This document shows, in pieces, positions 8,364-17,343 of a stretch of 64,000 nt of DNA. Each line of letters begins with the position of its first letter. The first letter of the stretch is position 1. Source of the stretch: Chitinophagales bacterium (GTDB lineage: Bacteria > Bacteroidota > Bacteroidia > Chitinophagales > Chitinophagaceae). A program made the position numbers and the translations under genes. The DNA is taken from positions 1 through 64,000 of the forward strand of contig JAAFIK010000021.1 in assembly GCA_013298665.1 (NCBI GenBank). Reading direction: 5' to 3'. Below the pieces are notes generated by a model that was given only the letters and a program-made list of their open reading frames with translations, made no database searches and was not told the origin of the DNA.

Positions 8364-10301
8364 CTACCATTTCAATTCCAGTATATTGTCCCGCTGTTCC
8401 ACATCTGCCAACCGGCGGGTAGGATCGATCTCTGCATACTTCAGGTCGAGCAGGCTTTTTTTAAAGGTTACAATATAGGTCGTATGCGTCCAGCGCCAGG
8501 GCTCATGCACGGTACGGCTTTCTGCCGGATTTTCTGCCGGTTTCTGTCCGTACATCAGGTTGAGCGGCACATAGTGCATTTCTGTACTGCCATCTTTAAA
8601 CCTGAGTTGCAGGTCGATCGGCATGGGCATTTTACCCGTACGCTTCAGCCTTATTTTCGATACCCCTCCTTCTTCCCAGAGGCTGTCGATCGTATAATTG
8701 ATCGTTTTGGTGCCATTGACCCAGTACTCTTTATACCAATCCAGCTTCAGTCCGCTCACCGTTTCGGCAATACGGATAAAATCCGATGCATTGGGGTGCC
8801 TGAACCGCCATTTGTTGTAATACTCCAGCAATATTTTATCCCGTACAGCCGCACCTACGATATAGCCCAACTGTTCCAGGAAAACATTTCCTTTTGAATA
8901 CGACGCAATACTATAGGCAAAATTGGTATTAAAATGATCTGCATGTGTGGTCATGGGCTCTTCCAGGCCACTTTTAACCAAAGCATAATATCCATCGTAA
9001 TTGCTCCGGTGAAAAAGCGGGAGCAATGCAGCCAGTGAATCGGCGCTCCTTAAAGCTTTCAGGTTATTGCCATTCTCCTGGATTTTCCGCGTTACCTGCA
9101 CGCGGTAAAACTCTTCCACAAGATTACTCGCGTATTCGGTAAATCCCTCATCCATCCAGGCATATAGTCCTTCATTGGTGCCCAGCATCATCTGGTACCA
9201 ACTGTGCATCCATTCATGAAAGGCGGTTCCCAGTCCACTTCCGATCAGCATGGTTGCCATGGGATACTCCATCCCCCCGTCTCCGCCCTGTATAAATGAA
9301 TACTGCGGATAAGGATACTTACCAAAATGCGCTTCAATAAAAGGCAGTACCGTTACCGCTGCATCCGCTACGGCTGTCCAATTAGCATCATTATCCGGTT
9401 TATTCTCACGGTATTTGTAGAGTACATGAATCATGGGGCCCCCATTTATTTTGCGCACCAGGTGGTTGTAGTCCGGATCTGCAGCCCAGGCAAAGTCGTG
9501 GATATTACTGCCCGAAAAATGCCAGGTACGCTTATCGGTGTTGATGGGTTTCAGCTCCGTACCTGGTTGATCGTATCCCCAGCCAATCGCCGCGGCATTC
9601 TGCAGTACACCTGTACCGCCCAGCTTATAGGTTTTATCAATAGCGATGGTTACATCAAAATCACCCCATACCCCGTAAAACTCACGGGCAATATAGGGTG
9701 TCGGATGCCAGCCTTCGTAATCATATTCGCAGAGTTTAGGGTACCACTGTGTCATGGTATACCGCACATTGGTTGTTGGGTTATCCCTTCCGCTCCGCCT
9801 GATCTGTAATGGCACCTGTGCCTCAAATACCATATCCAGCAACACTTTTGCCCTCGGTGCTATCGGTTTTGTCAGTTGTACTTCAAGAATGGTTTCGTGC
9901 ATGACAAAAGGCTGCGGGATGCCATTCATTTTCAGGGAAATGATTTTCTGGTAGCCTATCTGCTCCGGTGTCAGTTTTAAGATACGGTCTTTGACCCGGG
10001 GATCCCAATCCTGCCGGCCATTAACCACATGCTTACCCAACTCACGACTGCGCTCATCCATACTGCTGTTGGGCTGAAACGCATTCCATTGGAGGTGATA
10101 GAAAAGTTTGGTTAAAACATCCGGGGAATTATTGGTGTACTCCAGTTTTTGTGTGCCGGTAAACCGGTTGGTGGTTACATCCATGTCGATATTCATGGTA
10201 TATTTAACCTTTTGCTGCCAGCGGTCAGGTTGGGCAAAGCCGGTGAGGGAAAAGGATAAGCAGCTAATCAGCAGGAGGAAACGGGATTGTCTTACAGTCA
10301 T
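8364..10301 (-). CDS. M1 family metallopeptidase (second, GGMEY type)
   Basis: This is a secreted zinc peptidase of about 645 residues. The start chosen (10301) gives a signal peptide MTVRQSRFLLLISCLSFSLT; the longer frame back to 10394 adds 31 residues that do not look conserved and would overlap the divergent nitroreductase gene. The zinc site is HEWMH (His362, Glu363, His366) with Glu385 in MDEGFTEY, the expected 18-residue spacing. The usual GAMEN motif is replaced by GGMEY. It resembles the group of Bacteroidota M1 peptidases without the long HEAT-like domain. The substrate is unknown. Confidence 0.9.
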   Translation of the reverse strand: MTVRQSRFLLLISCLSFSLTGFAQPDRWQQKVKYTMNIDMDVTTNRFTGTQKLEYTNNSPDVLTKLFYHLQWNAFQPNSSMDERSRELGKHVVNGRQDWDPRVKDRILKLTPEQIGYQKIISLKMNGIPQPFVMHETILEVQLTKPIAPRAKVLLDMVFEAQVPLQIRRSGRDNPTTNVRYTMTQWYPKLCEYDYEGWHPTPYIAREFYGVWGDFDVTIAIDKTYKLGGTGVLQNAAAIGWGYDQPGTELKPINTDKRTWHFSGSNIHDFAWAADPDYNHLVRKINGGPMIHVLYKYRENKPDNDANWTAVADAAVTVLPFIEAHFGKYPYPQYSFIQGGDGGMEYPMATMLIGSGLGTAFHEWMHSWYQMMLGTNEGLYAWMDEGFTEYASNLVEEFYRVQVTRKIQENGNNLKALRSADSLAALLPLFHRSNYDGYYALVKSGLEEPMTTHADHFNTNFAYSIASYSKGNVFLEQLGYIVGAAVRDKILLEYYNKWRFRHPNASDFIRIAETVSGLKLDWYKEYWVNGTKTINYTIDSLWEEGGVSKIRLKRTGKMPMPIDLQLRFKDGSTEMHYVPLNLMYGQKPAENPAESRTVHEPWRWTHTTYIVTFKKSLLDLKYAEIDPTRRLADVEQRDNILELKW

Positions 10302-10384
10302 TTTTGAGAGTCTATTGTACTTGTTTTTGCTATACTGAAAATACATATTAAAGATTTGTGCGTAAATTTCGTGAAATTGAATGA

Positions 10385-11068
10385 ATGACTGCAATTAAAT
10401 TCATAAACGGTTTCCCTTTTGTTGCACACCGGAAGGTGGGGCCCGAGCCGGTAGCCATGATTAAGGAAAGCCATCGTTTTTATACATGGATGGACGAGCG
10501 CCGTACCTGCCGTGATTTCAGCGACCGCCCAATCCCGAGGGAAGTGATTGAAAATCTTCTCCTCACTGCTTCAACGGCACCCAGCGGGGCGCATAAACAG
10601 CCCTGGACCTTCTGTGTGGTGCAGGATGCAGCCCTCAAAAAACAAATACGAATAGCAGCAGAACAGGAAGAATACGAAAGCTATAAGGAGCGGATGAGTG
10701 AGGAATGGCTGGAAGACCTTGCCCCCATCGGTACCGACTGGCAAAAACCCTTTTTGGAAACAGCACCCTGCCTGGTCGTTGTCTTCCGCCGCCCGTATGA
10801 GGATCAACCCAACGGCAGGAAACGACAAAATTATTATGTGCAGGAGAGTTGTGGCCTGGCCTGTGGCTTTCTGCTTGCAGCCATACATCATGCCGGTTTG
10901 GTGGCGCTAACGCATACCCCAAGTCCGATGAACTTTTTAGCCACATTGCTCAATCGTCCATCCAACGAGAAGCCTTTTCTCCTTATCCCCATTGGCTATG
11001 CAGCAGCAGAGTGTTGGGTACCCGATCTGAAAAGGAAATCGCTGGCAGATATTTCAGCATGGTATTGA
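10385..11068 (+). CDS. Nitroreductase family protein (iodotyrosine-deiodinase-like)
   Basis: This 227-residue protein belongs to the FMN-dependent nitroreductase fold. The signature FMN-phosphate region is RRTCRDFSDRPIPREVIENL followed by TASTAPSGAHKQPW, and the second FMN region QESCGLACGFLLAAIHHAGL is also present. The pattern (short form, APSGAHKQPW, THTPSPMNFL) is closest to the iodotyrosine deiodinase/BluB-like branch, so it may act as a dehalogenase or flavin reductase. No substrate can be assigned. It ends 1 base before the convergent rsmI gene, with no room for a separate terminator. Confidence 0.85.
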   Translation: MTAIKFINGFPFVAHRKVGPEPVAMIKESHRFYTWMDERRTCRDFSDRPIPREVIENLLLTASTAPSGAHKQPWTFCVVQDAALKKQIRIAAEQEEYESYKERMSEEWLEDLAPIGTDWQKPFLETAPCLVVVFRRPYEDQPNGRKRQNYYVQESCGLACGFLLAAIHHAGLVALTHTPSPMNFLATLLNRPSNEKPFLLIPIGYAAAECWVPDLKRKSLADISAWY

Positions 11069-11069
11069 C

Positions 11070-11738
11070 TCAGGCTTCTTTGCCCGCCACCACAATCACA
11101 ATTTCGCCTTTTACCGTTTTGGCAGCAAAATGATCGGCTACTTCACGCAGGGTACCGCGCTTATTTTCTTCAAATTTCTTAGTCAGTTCCCGGCTTACAC
11201 AGCACTGGCGCTCAGCACCAAAATAAGTGACCAGACTTTCGAGTGTTTTCACGAGGCGCACCGGACTTTCATAAAATACCATCGTACGTTCTTCACCTGC
11301 CAAAGCAGTAAGCAGGGTATGCCTGCCTTTTTTGAGTGGCAGAAAGCCTTCAAAACAAAAACGGTTGATGGGCAGACCACTGTTGACCAGTGCGGGTACA
11401 AAAGCCGTGGCACCGGGCAGGCATTCTACCGGAAGGCCCTTAGCCACACAGGCCCTTACCAATAAAAATGCCGGGTCGCTGATCCCAGGTGTTCCCGCAT
11501 CAGTAAGTAAGGCCATCGTTTTCCCGGCTTCCATCTGGCCCACCAGATGATCAACAATTTTATGTTCGTTGTGCTGGTGATATGGGGTAATAGGTTTCTG
11601 CACGAGGTAATGCTGCAGCAGCACTGATGAAGTACGGGTATCCTCAGCAAGGATAAGGTCTGCCTGCCTGAGTACTTCCACCGCCCGGTAGGTCATGTCG
11701 CCAAGATTGCCGATGGGGGAAGGAATGAGATACAGCAT
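11070..11738 (-). CDS. rsmI: 16S rRNA (cytidine(1402)-2'-O)-methyltransferase
   Basis: RsmI methylates the 2'-O of C1402 in the decoding centre of 16S rRNA using SAM. The tetrapyrrole-methylase-type fold is shown by the N-terminal LYLIPSPIGNLGDMT motif, DLILAEDTRTS, LLTDAGTPGISDPA and PGATAFVPALVNSGLP. The start at 11738 was chosen because the family motif begins right after this Met; an ATG 21 bases upstream is also possible. At about 222 residues it lacks the C-terminal extension found in the longest homologues but is otherwise complete. Confidence 0.92.
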   Translation of the reverse strand: MLYLIPSPIGNLGDMTYRAVEVLRQADLILAEDTRTSSVLLQHYLVQKPITPYHQHNEHKIVDHLVGQMEAGKTMALLTDAGTPGISDPAFLLVRACVAKGLPVECLPGATAFVPALVNSGLPINRFCFEGFLPLKKGRHTLLTALAGEERTMVFYESPVRLVKTLESLVTYFGAERQCCVSRELTKKFEENKRGTLREVADHFAAKTVKGEIVIVVAGKEA

Positions 11739-11808
11739 ACGTTTGGGATGGAGGGACAAGCACGCTTCGGTTTGCTGCCGTCAGTATTGCCCCGTTTTGA
11801 TGCAAATA

Positions 11809-12054
11809 TTAATCTGCTTTAAGCTCATACATTTCCATAACAGGATTGGCGAGCAGTTTTTTAGCTGCATCGTCTGCCAGGCGCAGCGCGTCTTCCCGGG
11901 TAGCAGCCTCAATCTGCAGGTCGATATGTTTACCAATCCTTACATCACGAACGCTTCCAAGACCAAGATTGGCCAATCCACCCATTACCGCTTTACCCTG
12001 CGGATCAAGCAGGTCTTTCAACGGCATCACTTTTACCTGTACTGTGTAGGTCAT
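11809..12054 (-). CDS. purS: Phosphoribosylformylglycinamidine synthase subunit PurS
   Basis: PurS is the small bridging subunit of the three-part FGAM synthase (PurL-PurQ-PurS) in purine synthesis. The 81-residue length, the opening YTVQVKVMPLKDLLDPQGKA, the GLGSVRDVRIGK segment and the end KLLANPVMEMYEL fit the family well. Its start codon overlaps the end of pssA by 4 bases, so translation is probably coupled. purL and purQ are not in this window. Linkage to a phospholipid gene is likely incidental. Confidence 0.93.
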   Translation of the reverse strand: MTYTVQVKVMPLKDLLDPQGKAVMGGLANLGLGSVRDVRIGKHIDLQIEAATREDALRLADDAAKKLLANPVMEMYELKAD

Positions 12055-12818
12055 GCGCTTTCTTTTTTATTGAGGGTCAAAGATAAAATAATGTACACCA
12101 AAAAAACCACCGGTACCGCCAGCCATTGCAGAAATACTGCAGCAATGAGGGCTGTAGCCAATAAAATAATTTTAGGCAGATTATTTTTAATCGTGAAGTC
12201 TTTAAACTTGAGTGCCATGATGGGCAGGTTGCTCACCATCAGCCAGCTTACCAACAGAATGAGACCATACAATACCCATTTATTGTGCAGCAATGCCAGT
12301 ATGGTTTCATTACTGGTATTCCAGTAGATCAGGGGTAGTGAGGCAATAAGTAAGGCCGCCGCAGGTGTGGGCACGCCTTTAAACCCATATTGCTGACTAT
12401 CATCAATATTAAATTTTGCCAGCCGCCAGGCTGCGGCACAAGGCACCAGCAGTGCGGGGAGGAATACCCAGAAGCCAACATCGATACCCCCTTCGTCCTG
12501 CGCAAAACTACGGCGGAGAAACTGGTAAAGGAGAAAGCCGGGAGCAGCACCAAAACTGACCATATCGGCCAGTGAATCCAGTTGCTTACCCATTGCTGAA
12601 GTTGCTTTGAACAACCTGGCCACGAAACCATCCAGAAAATCCACCAGGCCTGCTAACCCCATAAATACTGATGCCATATAAATAGCCTCGGGTATTTCAA
12701 ACAATTGGGCACCTTCCGGGGTATAGCGGATACCAACGCCCTGCTGGAGCGTAACGATAATGGCCATACAGCCAAAAACAAGGTTCAGCAGGGTAAATAT
12801 ATTGGGGATCTGTTTCAT
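12051..12818 (-). CDS. pssA: CDP-diacylglycerol-serine O-phosphatidyltransferase
   Basis: This membrane enzyme makes phosphatidylserine, the precursor of phosphatidylethanolamine. The CDP-alcohol phosphatidyltransferase signature is clear: DFLDGFVAR, then eight residues, then GKQLDSLAD, giving the metal- and CDP-binding aspartates in the pattern DGxxAR-x8-GxxxDxxxD. The 255-residue chain has several hydrophobic spans, including IPNIFTLLNLVFGCMAIIVT at the N-terminus and a pair near the C-terminus. It overlaps purS by 4 bases and follows the aminopeptidase gene by 7 bases, suggesting a three-gene transcript. Confidence 0.94.
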   Translation of the reverse strand: MKQIPNIFTLLNLVFGCMAIIVTLQQGVGIRYTPEGAQLFEIPEAIYMASVFMGLAGLVDFLDGFVARLFKATSAMGKQLDSLADMVSFGAAPGFLLYQFLRRSFAQDEGGIDVGFWVFLPALLVPCAAAWRLAKFNIDDSQQYGFKGVPTPAAALLIASLPLIYWNTSNETILALLHNKWVLYGLILLVSWLMVSNLPIMALKFKDFTIKNNLPKIILLATALIAAVFLQWLAVPVVFLVYIILSLTLNKKESA

Positions 12819-12825
12819 ACAATAC

Positions 12826-14115
12826 TTATTTCTTCATCAGGGCTTCTATCTCTTCGGCCGTGATGGGAATATTCTTCATCAGGTCTTTATTCCCATTTTT
12901 AGTAATCCAGAAATTGTTTTCTATCCGCACACCCATTTGCTCTTCTTCGATATAAATACCTGGCTCAATGGTAAACACCATTCCTGCTTTGATGGGTGCA
13001 GTACGTGTGCCCAAATCGTGTACGTCAATACCGAGGTGGTGCGATATGCCATGGTACAGGTATTTACGGTAGGCCCTGTTCTCCGGATCCTCGTTCTTAA
13101 CATCCGATCTTTTAAGCAGCCCGATCTTTTGGAAAATGACCGTTGCCTCCTCTCCTATTTTATCGGTATAATCAACAATACTGATACCGGGTTTAAGTAT
13201 ACTTGCAGCATACTGGTGCAGGTGCAGACAGGCATTGTATACGGTTTTCTGCCGGCGTGTAAATTTGCCGCTTACCGGTACCGTACGGGTGAGATCGGCA
13301 TTGTAGCCGCCATATTGCGCACCAAAATCCATGAGCAGCAGCTCCCCGTCCTTACATTCCGCGTTGTTGCTGATATAGTGCAGGGTGCGTGCCCGGTCTC
13401 CACTGGCAATAATGCTGCTGTAACCAGGACCGGTGGCACGACGCTTTAAAAACTGGTGATAAATTTCTGCTTCTATCTCATATTCCATGACACCGGGCCG
13501 GATAAAGCCAAGCAAATGGCGGAATGTATGTTCGGTTATGTCCATTGCCTGCTGCAGTACTTCTACTTCCTGCGGGGTTTTTATGGCCCGGAGTTCCTTG
13601 AGGATGCGGGCGCTCCGTTTGTACTGGTGCAGGGGGTAGCGCTGGCGCATCATTTCTGCATAGCGGTAGTCGCGCACAGGTACCAGGTTGGCCTTGCGGT
13701 CATTTTCATTGGTATTGAGGTAAATGGTTTCAGCCAGGTGTATCCAGGGCTGGAGTAAGCCATCCAGTACATCAAGCCATACAATGGTGGTAATACCGGA
13801 AATCGCTGTGGCCTCATGTGTACGCAGGCGATGGCCATCCCACTTCTCCTTCAGTTCGTTAGGCCGTAAAAGCACCAATACCTCGCGGTACCTGGGATCA
13901 GGATTATCCGGAAAAAGCACCAGCATTGTATCTTCCTGCATGATGCCTGTAAGCCAGAACAGATCAGCATTCTGGCGGAAAGCATGCAATGCATCGCCGT
14001 TAACCGGCAACTCATCATTACTGTTAAAAATGGCGATGGCATTCTTTTCCATCTGTGCTGCAAAACGACTCCGGTTCTGGATAAATATAGCCGGATCCAG
14101 CGGTAGATACTTCAT
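12826..14115 (-). CDS. Aminopeptidase P family protein (Xaa-Pro aminopeptidase)
   Basis: This is a dinuclear-metal M24 peptidase that removes an N-terminal residue ahead of proline. Metal ligands are visible in order: two Asp in LLMDFGAQYGGYNADLTRTV, His in HGISHHLGIDVHD, and Glu in FTIEPGIYI and VRIENNFWI. The N-terminal non-catalytic domain has the typical FWLTGI motif. The start was set at 14115 (MKYLPLDPAIFIQNR), because family members begin close to this point; the longer frame to 14211 adds 32 unlike residues. It sits 7 bases ahead of pssA. The length of about 429 residues is normal. Confidence 0.92.
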   Translation of the reverse strand: MKYLPLDPAIFIQNRSRFAAQMEKNAIAIFNSNDELPVNGDALHAFRQNADLFWLTGIMQEDTMLVLFPDNPDPRYREVLVLLRPNELKEKWDGHRLRTHEATAISGITTIVWLDVLDGLLQPWIHLAETIYLNTNENDRKANLVPVRDYRYAEMMRQRYPLHQYKRSARILKELRAIKTPQEVEVLQQAMDITEHTFRHLLGFIRPGVMEYEIEAEIYHQFLKRRATGPGYSSIIASGDRARTLHYISNNAECKDGELLLMDFGAQYGGYNADLTRTVPVSGKFTRRQKTVYNACLHLHQYAASILKPGISIVDYTDKIGEEATVIFQKIGLLKRSDVKNEDPENRAYRKYLYHGISHHLGIDVHDLGTRTAPIKAGMVFTIEPGIYIEEEQMGVRIENNFWITKNGNKDLMKNIPITAEEIEALMKK

Positions 14116-14375
14116 GTTGCTTGATTTTGCTGCAATATACTGGTTCTCCGGATCGCTCCCAAAGACAAATTTGAACCATAACCGTGTACTGATTGTGTAA
14201 GATATACACAACAGCAGGAAAAAAAATTCACTTCATTCAACCAATCTCTGGCATTTTTCAACCTTGTTTAATAAAACCGGAAACGATTGCGGAAAATTTA
14301 ATAAAATCGAACAGAATACCCTGTTGTTTTAAATTCCGGAGGGTTTAACAAATCTTTTTTAAACAATCGATGGCC

Positions 14376-14383
14376 TAACTTTG
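14376..14383 (+). promoter_or_regulatory. -7 element for pckA
   Basis: TAACTTTG matches TAnnTTTG and lies 40 bases upstream of the pckA ATG. The TTG within it is the first codon of a longer possible frame, so that start is rejected: it would be upstream of the transcript's own start. No good -33 TTTG is seen at the right distance. Confidence 0.6.
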
Positions 14384-14422
14384 CCGTTTCTTAATGATTT
14401 ATTTATTCAACGATTACCAGCT

Positions 14423-16027
14423 ATGTCAGTTCCAACGATGCTTACATTCTCCAAAACTACCCTGATTAATATGGGTTTACGCGATGGCGACCATATCCAT
14501 TATCAACTCTCACCCGAAGAACTTACGGCACAGACCGTTAGCCGGAATGAGGGCGTTCTCAACGATACCGGTGCCTTGGTGATTAAAACCGGCGAGTTTA
14601 CCGGCCGCAGCCCGAAAGATAAATTTATTGTAAAAGACAGCATTACAGCAGATACCGTCAACTGGAATGATTTTAACATCCCTATTGATGTAAAATATTT
14701 CGACCAGTTGCAAAGCAAAATGATGGCTTACCTGGCGGACAAAGACCTTTGGATCAGGGATGCGTATGCCTGTTCGGATCCCAGTTACCGGCTGAATATC
14801 AGGGTGGTTAACGAAAATCCCTGGAGTAATCTTTTTGCTTACAACATGTTTCTTCGCCCCAAAGAAGAAGAATTAGACAACTTTCAGCCCGACTGGCACA
14901 TTATCCAGGCGCCCGGCTTCAAAGCAGATCCTCTGGTGGATGGTACCCGTCAGCATAATTTTGCCATTGTCAATTTTACCAAACGCACCATCCTTATCGG
15001 TGGTACGGGCTATACCGGTGAAATGAAAAAAGGCATCTTTAGTGTACTCAACTATATTTTACCACACGATAAAGGCGTACTCAGTATGCACTGCAGCGCC
15101 AATATGGGCGAAGCAGGCGATACCGCCATATTTTTCGGACTGAGTGGCACGGGTAAAACTACACTCAGCGCAGACCCCAACCGGAAGCTGATTGGTGATG
15201 ACGAACATGGCTGGACCAGTAATACCGTCTTCAACTTTGAAGGTGGTTGCTACGCCAAAACCATCGACCTCAGTGAAGAAAAAGAACCTGAAATCTACCA
15301 CGCCATCCGCCCGGGTGCCCTCGTTGAAAACGTTACCTTCTTTCCGGGTACCAACCAGATTGATTTCAGTGGTAAATCCATCACCGAAAATACAAGGGTG
15401 AGTTATCCGCTTGATTTCATCAGCAATGCGCTGGAACCCTCCATCGGTCAAACGCCAAAAAATATTTTCTTCCTTACCTGCGATGCTTATGGCGTGTTGC
15501 CTCCCATCAGCAAACTGACACCGGGACAGGCGATGTACCAGTTTATCAGTGGTTATACCGCCAAAGTAGCCGGTACAGAAGCAGGGATTACTGAACCCAA
15601 ATCAACGTTTAGTGCCTGTTTTGGTGCGCCTTTCTTACCCCTTCACCCAGCACAGTATGCCGAAATGCTGGGCCGGAAAATGAAAGAACATAATGTAAAT
15701 GTCTGGATGATCAATACGGGCTGGAATGGTGGCCCTTATGGTGTAGGCAGCCGCATGAAGCTGGGCTATACCCGCGCCATGATTACGGCTGCACTCGATG
15801 GCCAACTGGATAATGTAGAATACGACCGTACACCATGGTTCAGATTGGCTATTCCCAAGAGCTGCCCGGGTGTACCCTCCGAACTCCTCAATGCCCGCAA
15901 TACCTGGCCCAATCCTGCCGACTTCGATGTTCAGGCCAGGAAATTAGCCGCTCAGTTTGTAAAGAATTTTGAAAAATATGCTGCCAATGCCGGTGAAGAA
16001 ATACTGGCCGCAGCGCCGCTTGTTTAG
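14423..16027 (+). CDS. pckA: Phosphoenolpyruvate carboxykinase (ATP)
   Basis: PckA converts oxaloacetate and ATP to phosphoenolpyruvate, ADP and CO2, the entry to gluconeogenesis. The nucleotide-binding P-loop GLSGTGKTTLSADPNRKL is present, as are the substrate-binding TGRSPKDKFIV, the MHCSANMGE region with metal ligand, and the RVSYPLDFI segment. The start at 14423 gives 534 residues, usual for the ATP-dependent family; the TTG 42 bases upstream lies inside the promoter -7 element. Transcribed alone, with a hairpin terminator downstream. Confidence 0.97.
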   Translation: MSVPTMLTFSKTTLINMGLRDGDHIHYQLSPEELTAQTVSRNEGVLNDTGALVIKTGEFTGRSPKDKFIVKDSITADTVNWNDFNIPIDVKYFDQLQSKMMAYLADKDLWIRDAYACSDPSYRLNIRVVNENPWSNLFAYNMFLRPKEEELDNFQPDWHIIQAPGFKADPLVDGTRQHNFAIVNFTKRTILIGGTGYTGEMKKGIFSVLNYILPHDKGVLSMHCSANMGEAGDTAIFFGLSGTGKTTLSADPNRKLIGDDEHGWTSNTVFNFEGGCYAKTIDLSEEKEPEIYHAIRPGALVENVTFFPGTNQIDFSGKSITENTRVSYPLDFISNALEPSIGQTPKNIFFLTCDAYGVLPPISKLTPGQAMYQFISGYTAKVAGTEAGITEPKSTFSACFGAPFLPLHPAQYAEMLGRKMKEHNVNVWMINTGWNGGPYGVGSRMKLGYTRAMITAALDGQLDNVEYDRTPWFRLAIPKSCPGVPSELLNARNTWPNPADFDVQARKLAAQFVKNFEKYAANAGEEILAAAPLV

Positions 16028-16060
16028 TGAGTGGAGACTTCATCCACGATTGATTGCCAG

Positions 16061-16090
16061 CAAAGCCCCGACAATAGTTGGGGTTTTGTA
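16061..16090 (+). terminator. pckA terminator
   Basis: A 12-base-pair stem (16061-16072 with 16077-16088, two G-T wobbles) with a four-base loop ends in GGGGTTTTG, about 35 bases after the pckA stop codon. Confidence 0.75.
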
Positions 16091-16328
16091 TTGAGCTGTA
16101 CTTAGTTGTTAGTAAGATCCGGAACGCAGGATATGAGATACAAGATACCCCGTCCCGCTACCTGATTCTGCTTATCCGGCTACTATTCCTGGTGGTGCGT
16201 GGGGACACTCACCACGGCGTTTTCAATTATAGGATATGGTATACAAGATTTGAGATGCGAGACCCGCAACTAGCAGTACTGTGTACCAGGTACTAAGTAC
16301 TGCTAATGATTTTATTATCTGTTATGTA
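16091..16328. repeat. Intergenic repeat cluster
   Basis: This non-coding stretch contains an imperfect direct repeat: AGGATATGAGATACAAGATA near 16125 and AGGATATGGTATACAAGATT near 16230. Between them is a GTGGT...ACCAC inverted repeat (16192-16196 with 16211-16215). To the right is a 10-base perfect inverted repeat (16271-16280 with 16296-16305) enclosing TGTACCAGGTACT, a form of the AGTACCTGGTACT palindrome that recurs between recG and the CvfB-like gene. It lies between the convergent pckA and PorP/SprF genes. Confidence 0.6.
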
Positions 16329-17342
16329 CTAAAAGTGCGGACATAAAATACCCCCCGGCTCAGCATAAAAGCCTTTCTTCAGCAGGTTAAATTCTGATGC
16401 GCCACGGGAGTTGTTGAAACGATTAAGGGAAGACATGGTTACATCATAACTGAAAGTAAAGCGGACATTATTCAACTCAAACCCGATCGTGGGTACAATC
16501 GCATCGCCAGGACGGTAGTACAAACCGGCAATCAACTGCTTCTCCCCCGCTTCGGAAAGATTGTATGCGGCATTGAGACCAAATACCAGTTCATTTGCCC
16601 TGGCCTGGTTGGAATAATATACATTAGGGTTGATGATGACACTGCTGTTTACTTTCAGGATGGCATTGATAAAGCCCGTATGCCGCATCGGGATACGGCC
16701 GTTGTTGGTATTGTCGTTGAAAAAGGTTTCCCTCGGCCGGTTGACGTGCATGATGGAATAACCTGCATTCACATATACCTGCTCTGTGGGAAAATAGGCA
16801 TAATTAAGCCCTGCCTGCACGTCTAAGTAATTGACATTTGTAGCGTTAAAAGCCACTGATGTGGGAATAGTATTGTCGAAAAACTTCCCATCAAACTGAT
16901 CGGGAAATTTCAGTCTGGATACATCAATGCGTTTATTGGCCCATCCCAGGTTGAAACCGGCACTCAGGAGGCTGCTGTTGCCCAGCATCTGGTGGTAAGC
17001 TACCGAACCGTAAATTTTGGTGGAGCGCAGACTGCCGCTACCGGCTACATCACTGAGGATAACGCCACCCAAACCCAGCCAGCCATTGTCGAGCCGGTCG
17101 CGAAACACCTGTGCATCTGCAAAAAGCGTGGTTGTTTTATAAGGCACACTCATCACCGTACTCCACTGGTTACGGTAACTCCCGCCTATGCGATAATCCG
17201 CATCGGGAATAAAACCCGTATTGGCCGGGTTGGTAAGGAGGGGCGTATTGTAAAACTGGGAAAAATGCAGATCCTGTGCGGTAAGGGAGTTACCCAGCAA
17301 TGTTACAATCATCAATAGCCATATGTTGAGCGGTTTAATCAT
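16329..17342 (-). CDS. PorP/SprF family type IX secretion membrane protein
   Basis: PorP/SprF proteins are outer-membrane barrels that anchor or help export T9SS type B cargo. The family opening is clear after the signal peptide (MIKPLNIWLLMIVTLLGNSL): AQDLHFSQFYNTPLLTNPAN, followed by GGSYRNQWSTV. The rest of the 337 residues alternates polar and hydrophobic residues as in beta-barrels, and the chain ends in aromatic residues (...GGILCPHF). It begins 1 base after the large PKD/CHU_C protein, so the two form a cargo-partner operon, the arrangement known for SprB-SprF. Confidence 0.92.
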   Translation of the reverse strand: MIKPLNIWLLMIVTLLGNSLTAQDLHFSQFYNTPLLTNPANTGFIPDADYRIGGSYRNQWSTVMSVPYKTTTLFADAQVFRDRLDNGWLGLGGVILSDVAGSGSLRSTKIYGSVAYHQMLGNSSLLSAGFNLGWANKRIDVSRLKFPDQFDGKFFDNTIPTSVAFNATNVNYLDVQAGLNYAYFPTEQVYVNAGYSIMHVNRPRETFFNDNTNNGRIPMRHTGFINAILKVNSSVIINPNVYYSNQARANELVFGLNAAYNLSEAGEKQLIAGLYYRPGDAIVPTIGFELNNVRFTFSYDVTMSSLNRFNNSRGASEFNLLKKGFYAEPGGILCPHF

Positions 17343-17343
17343 G

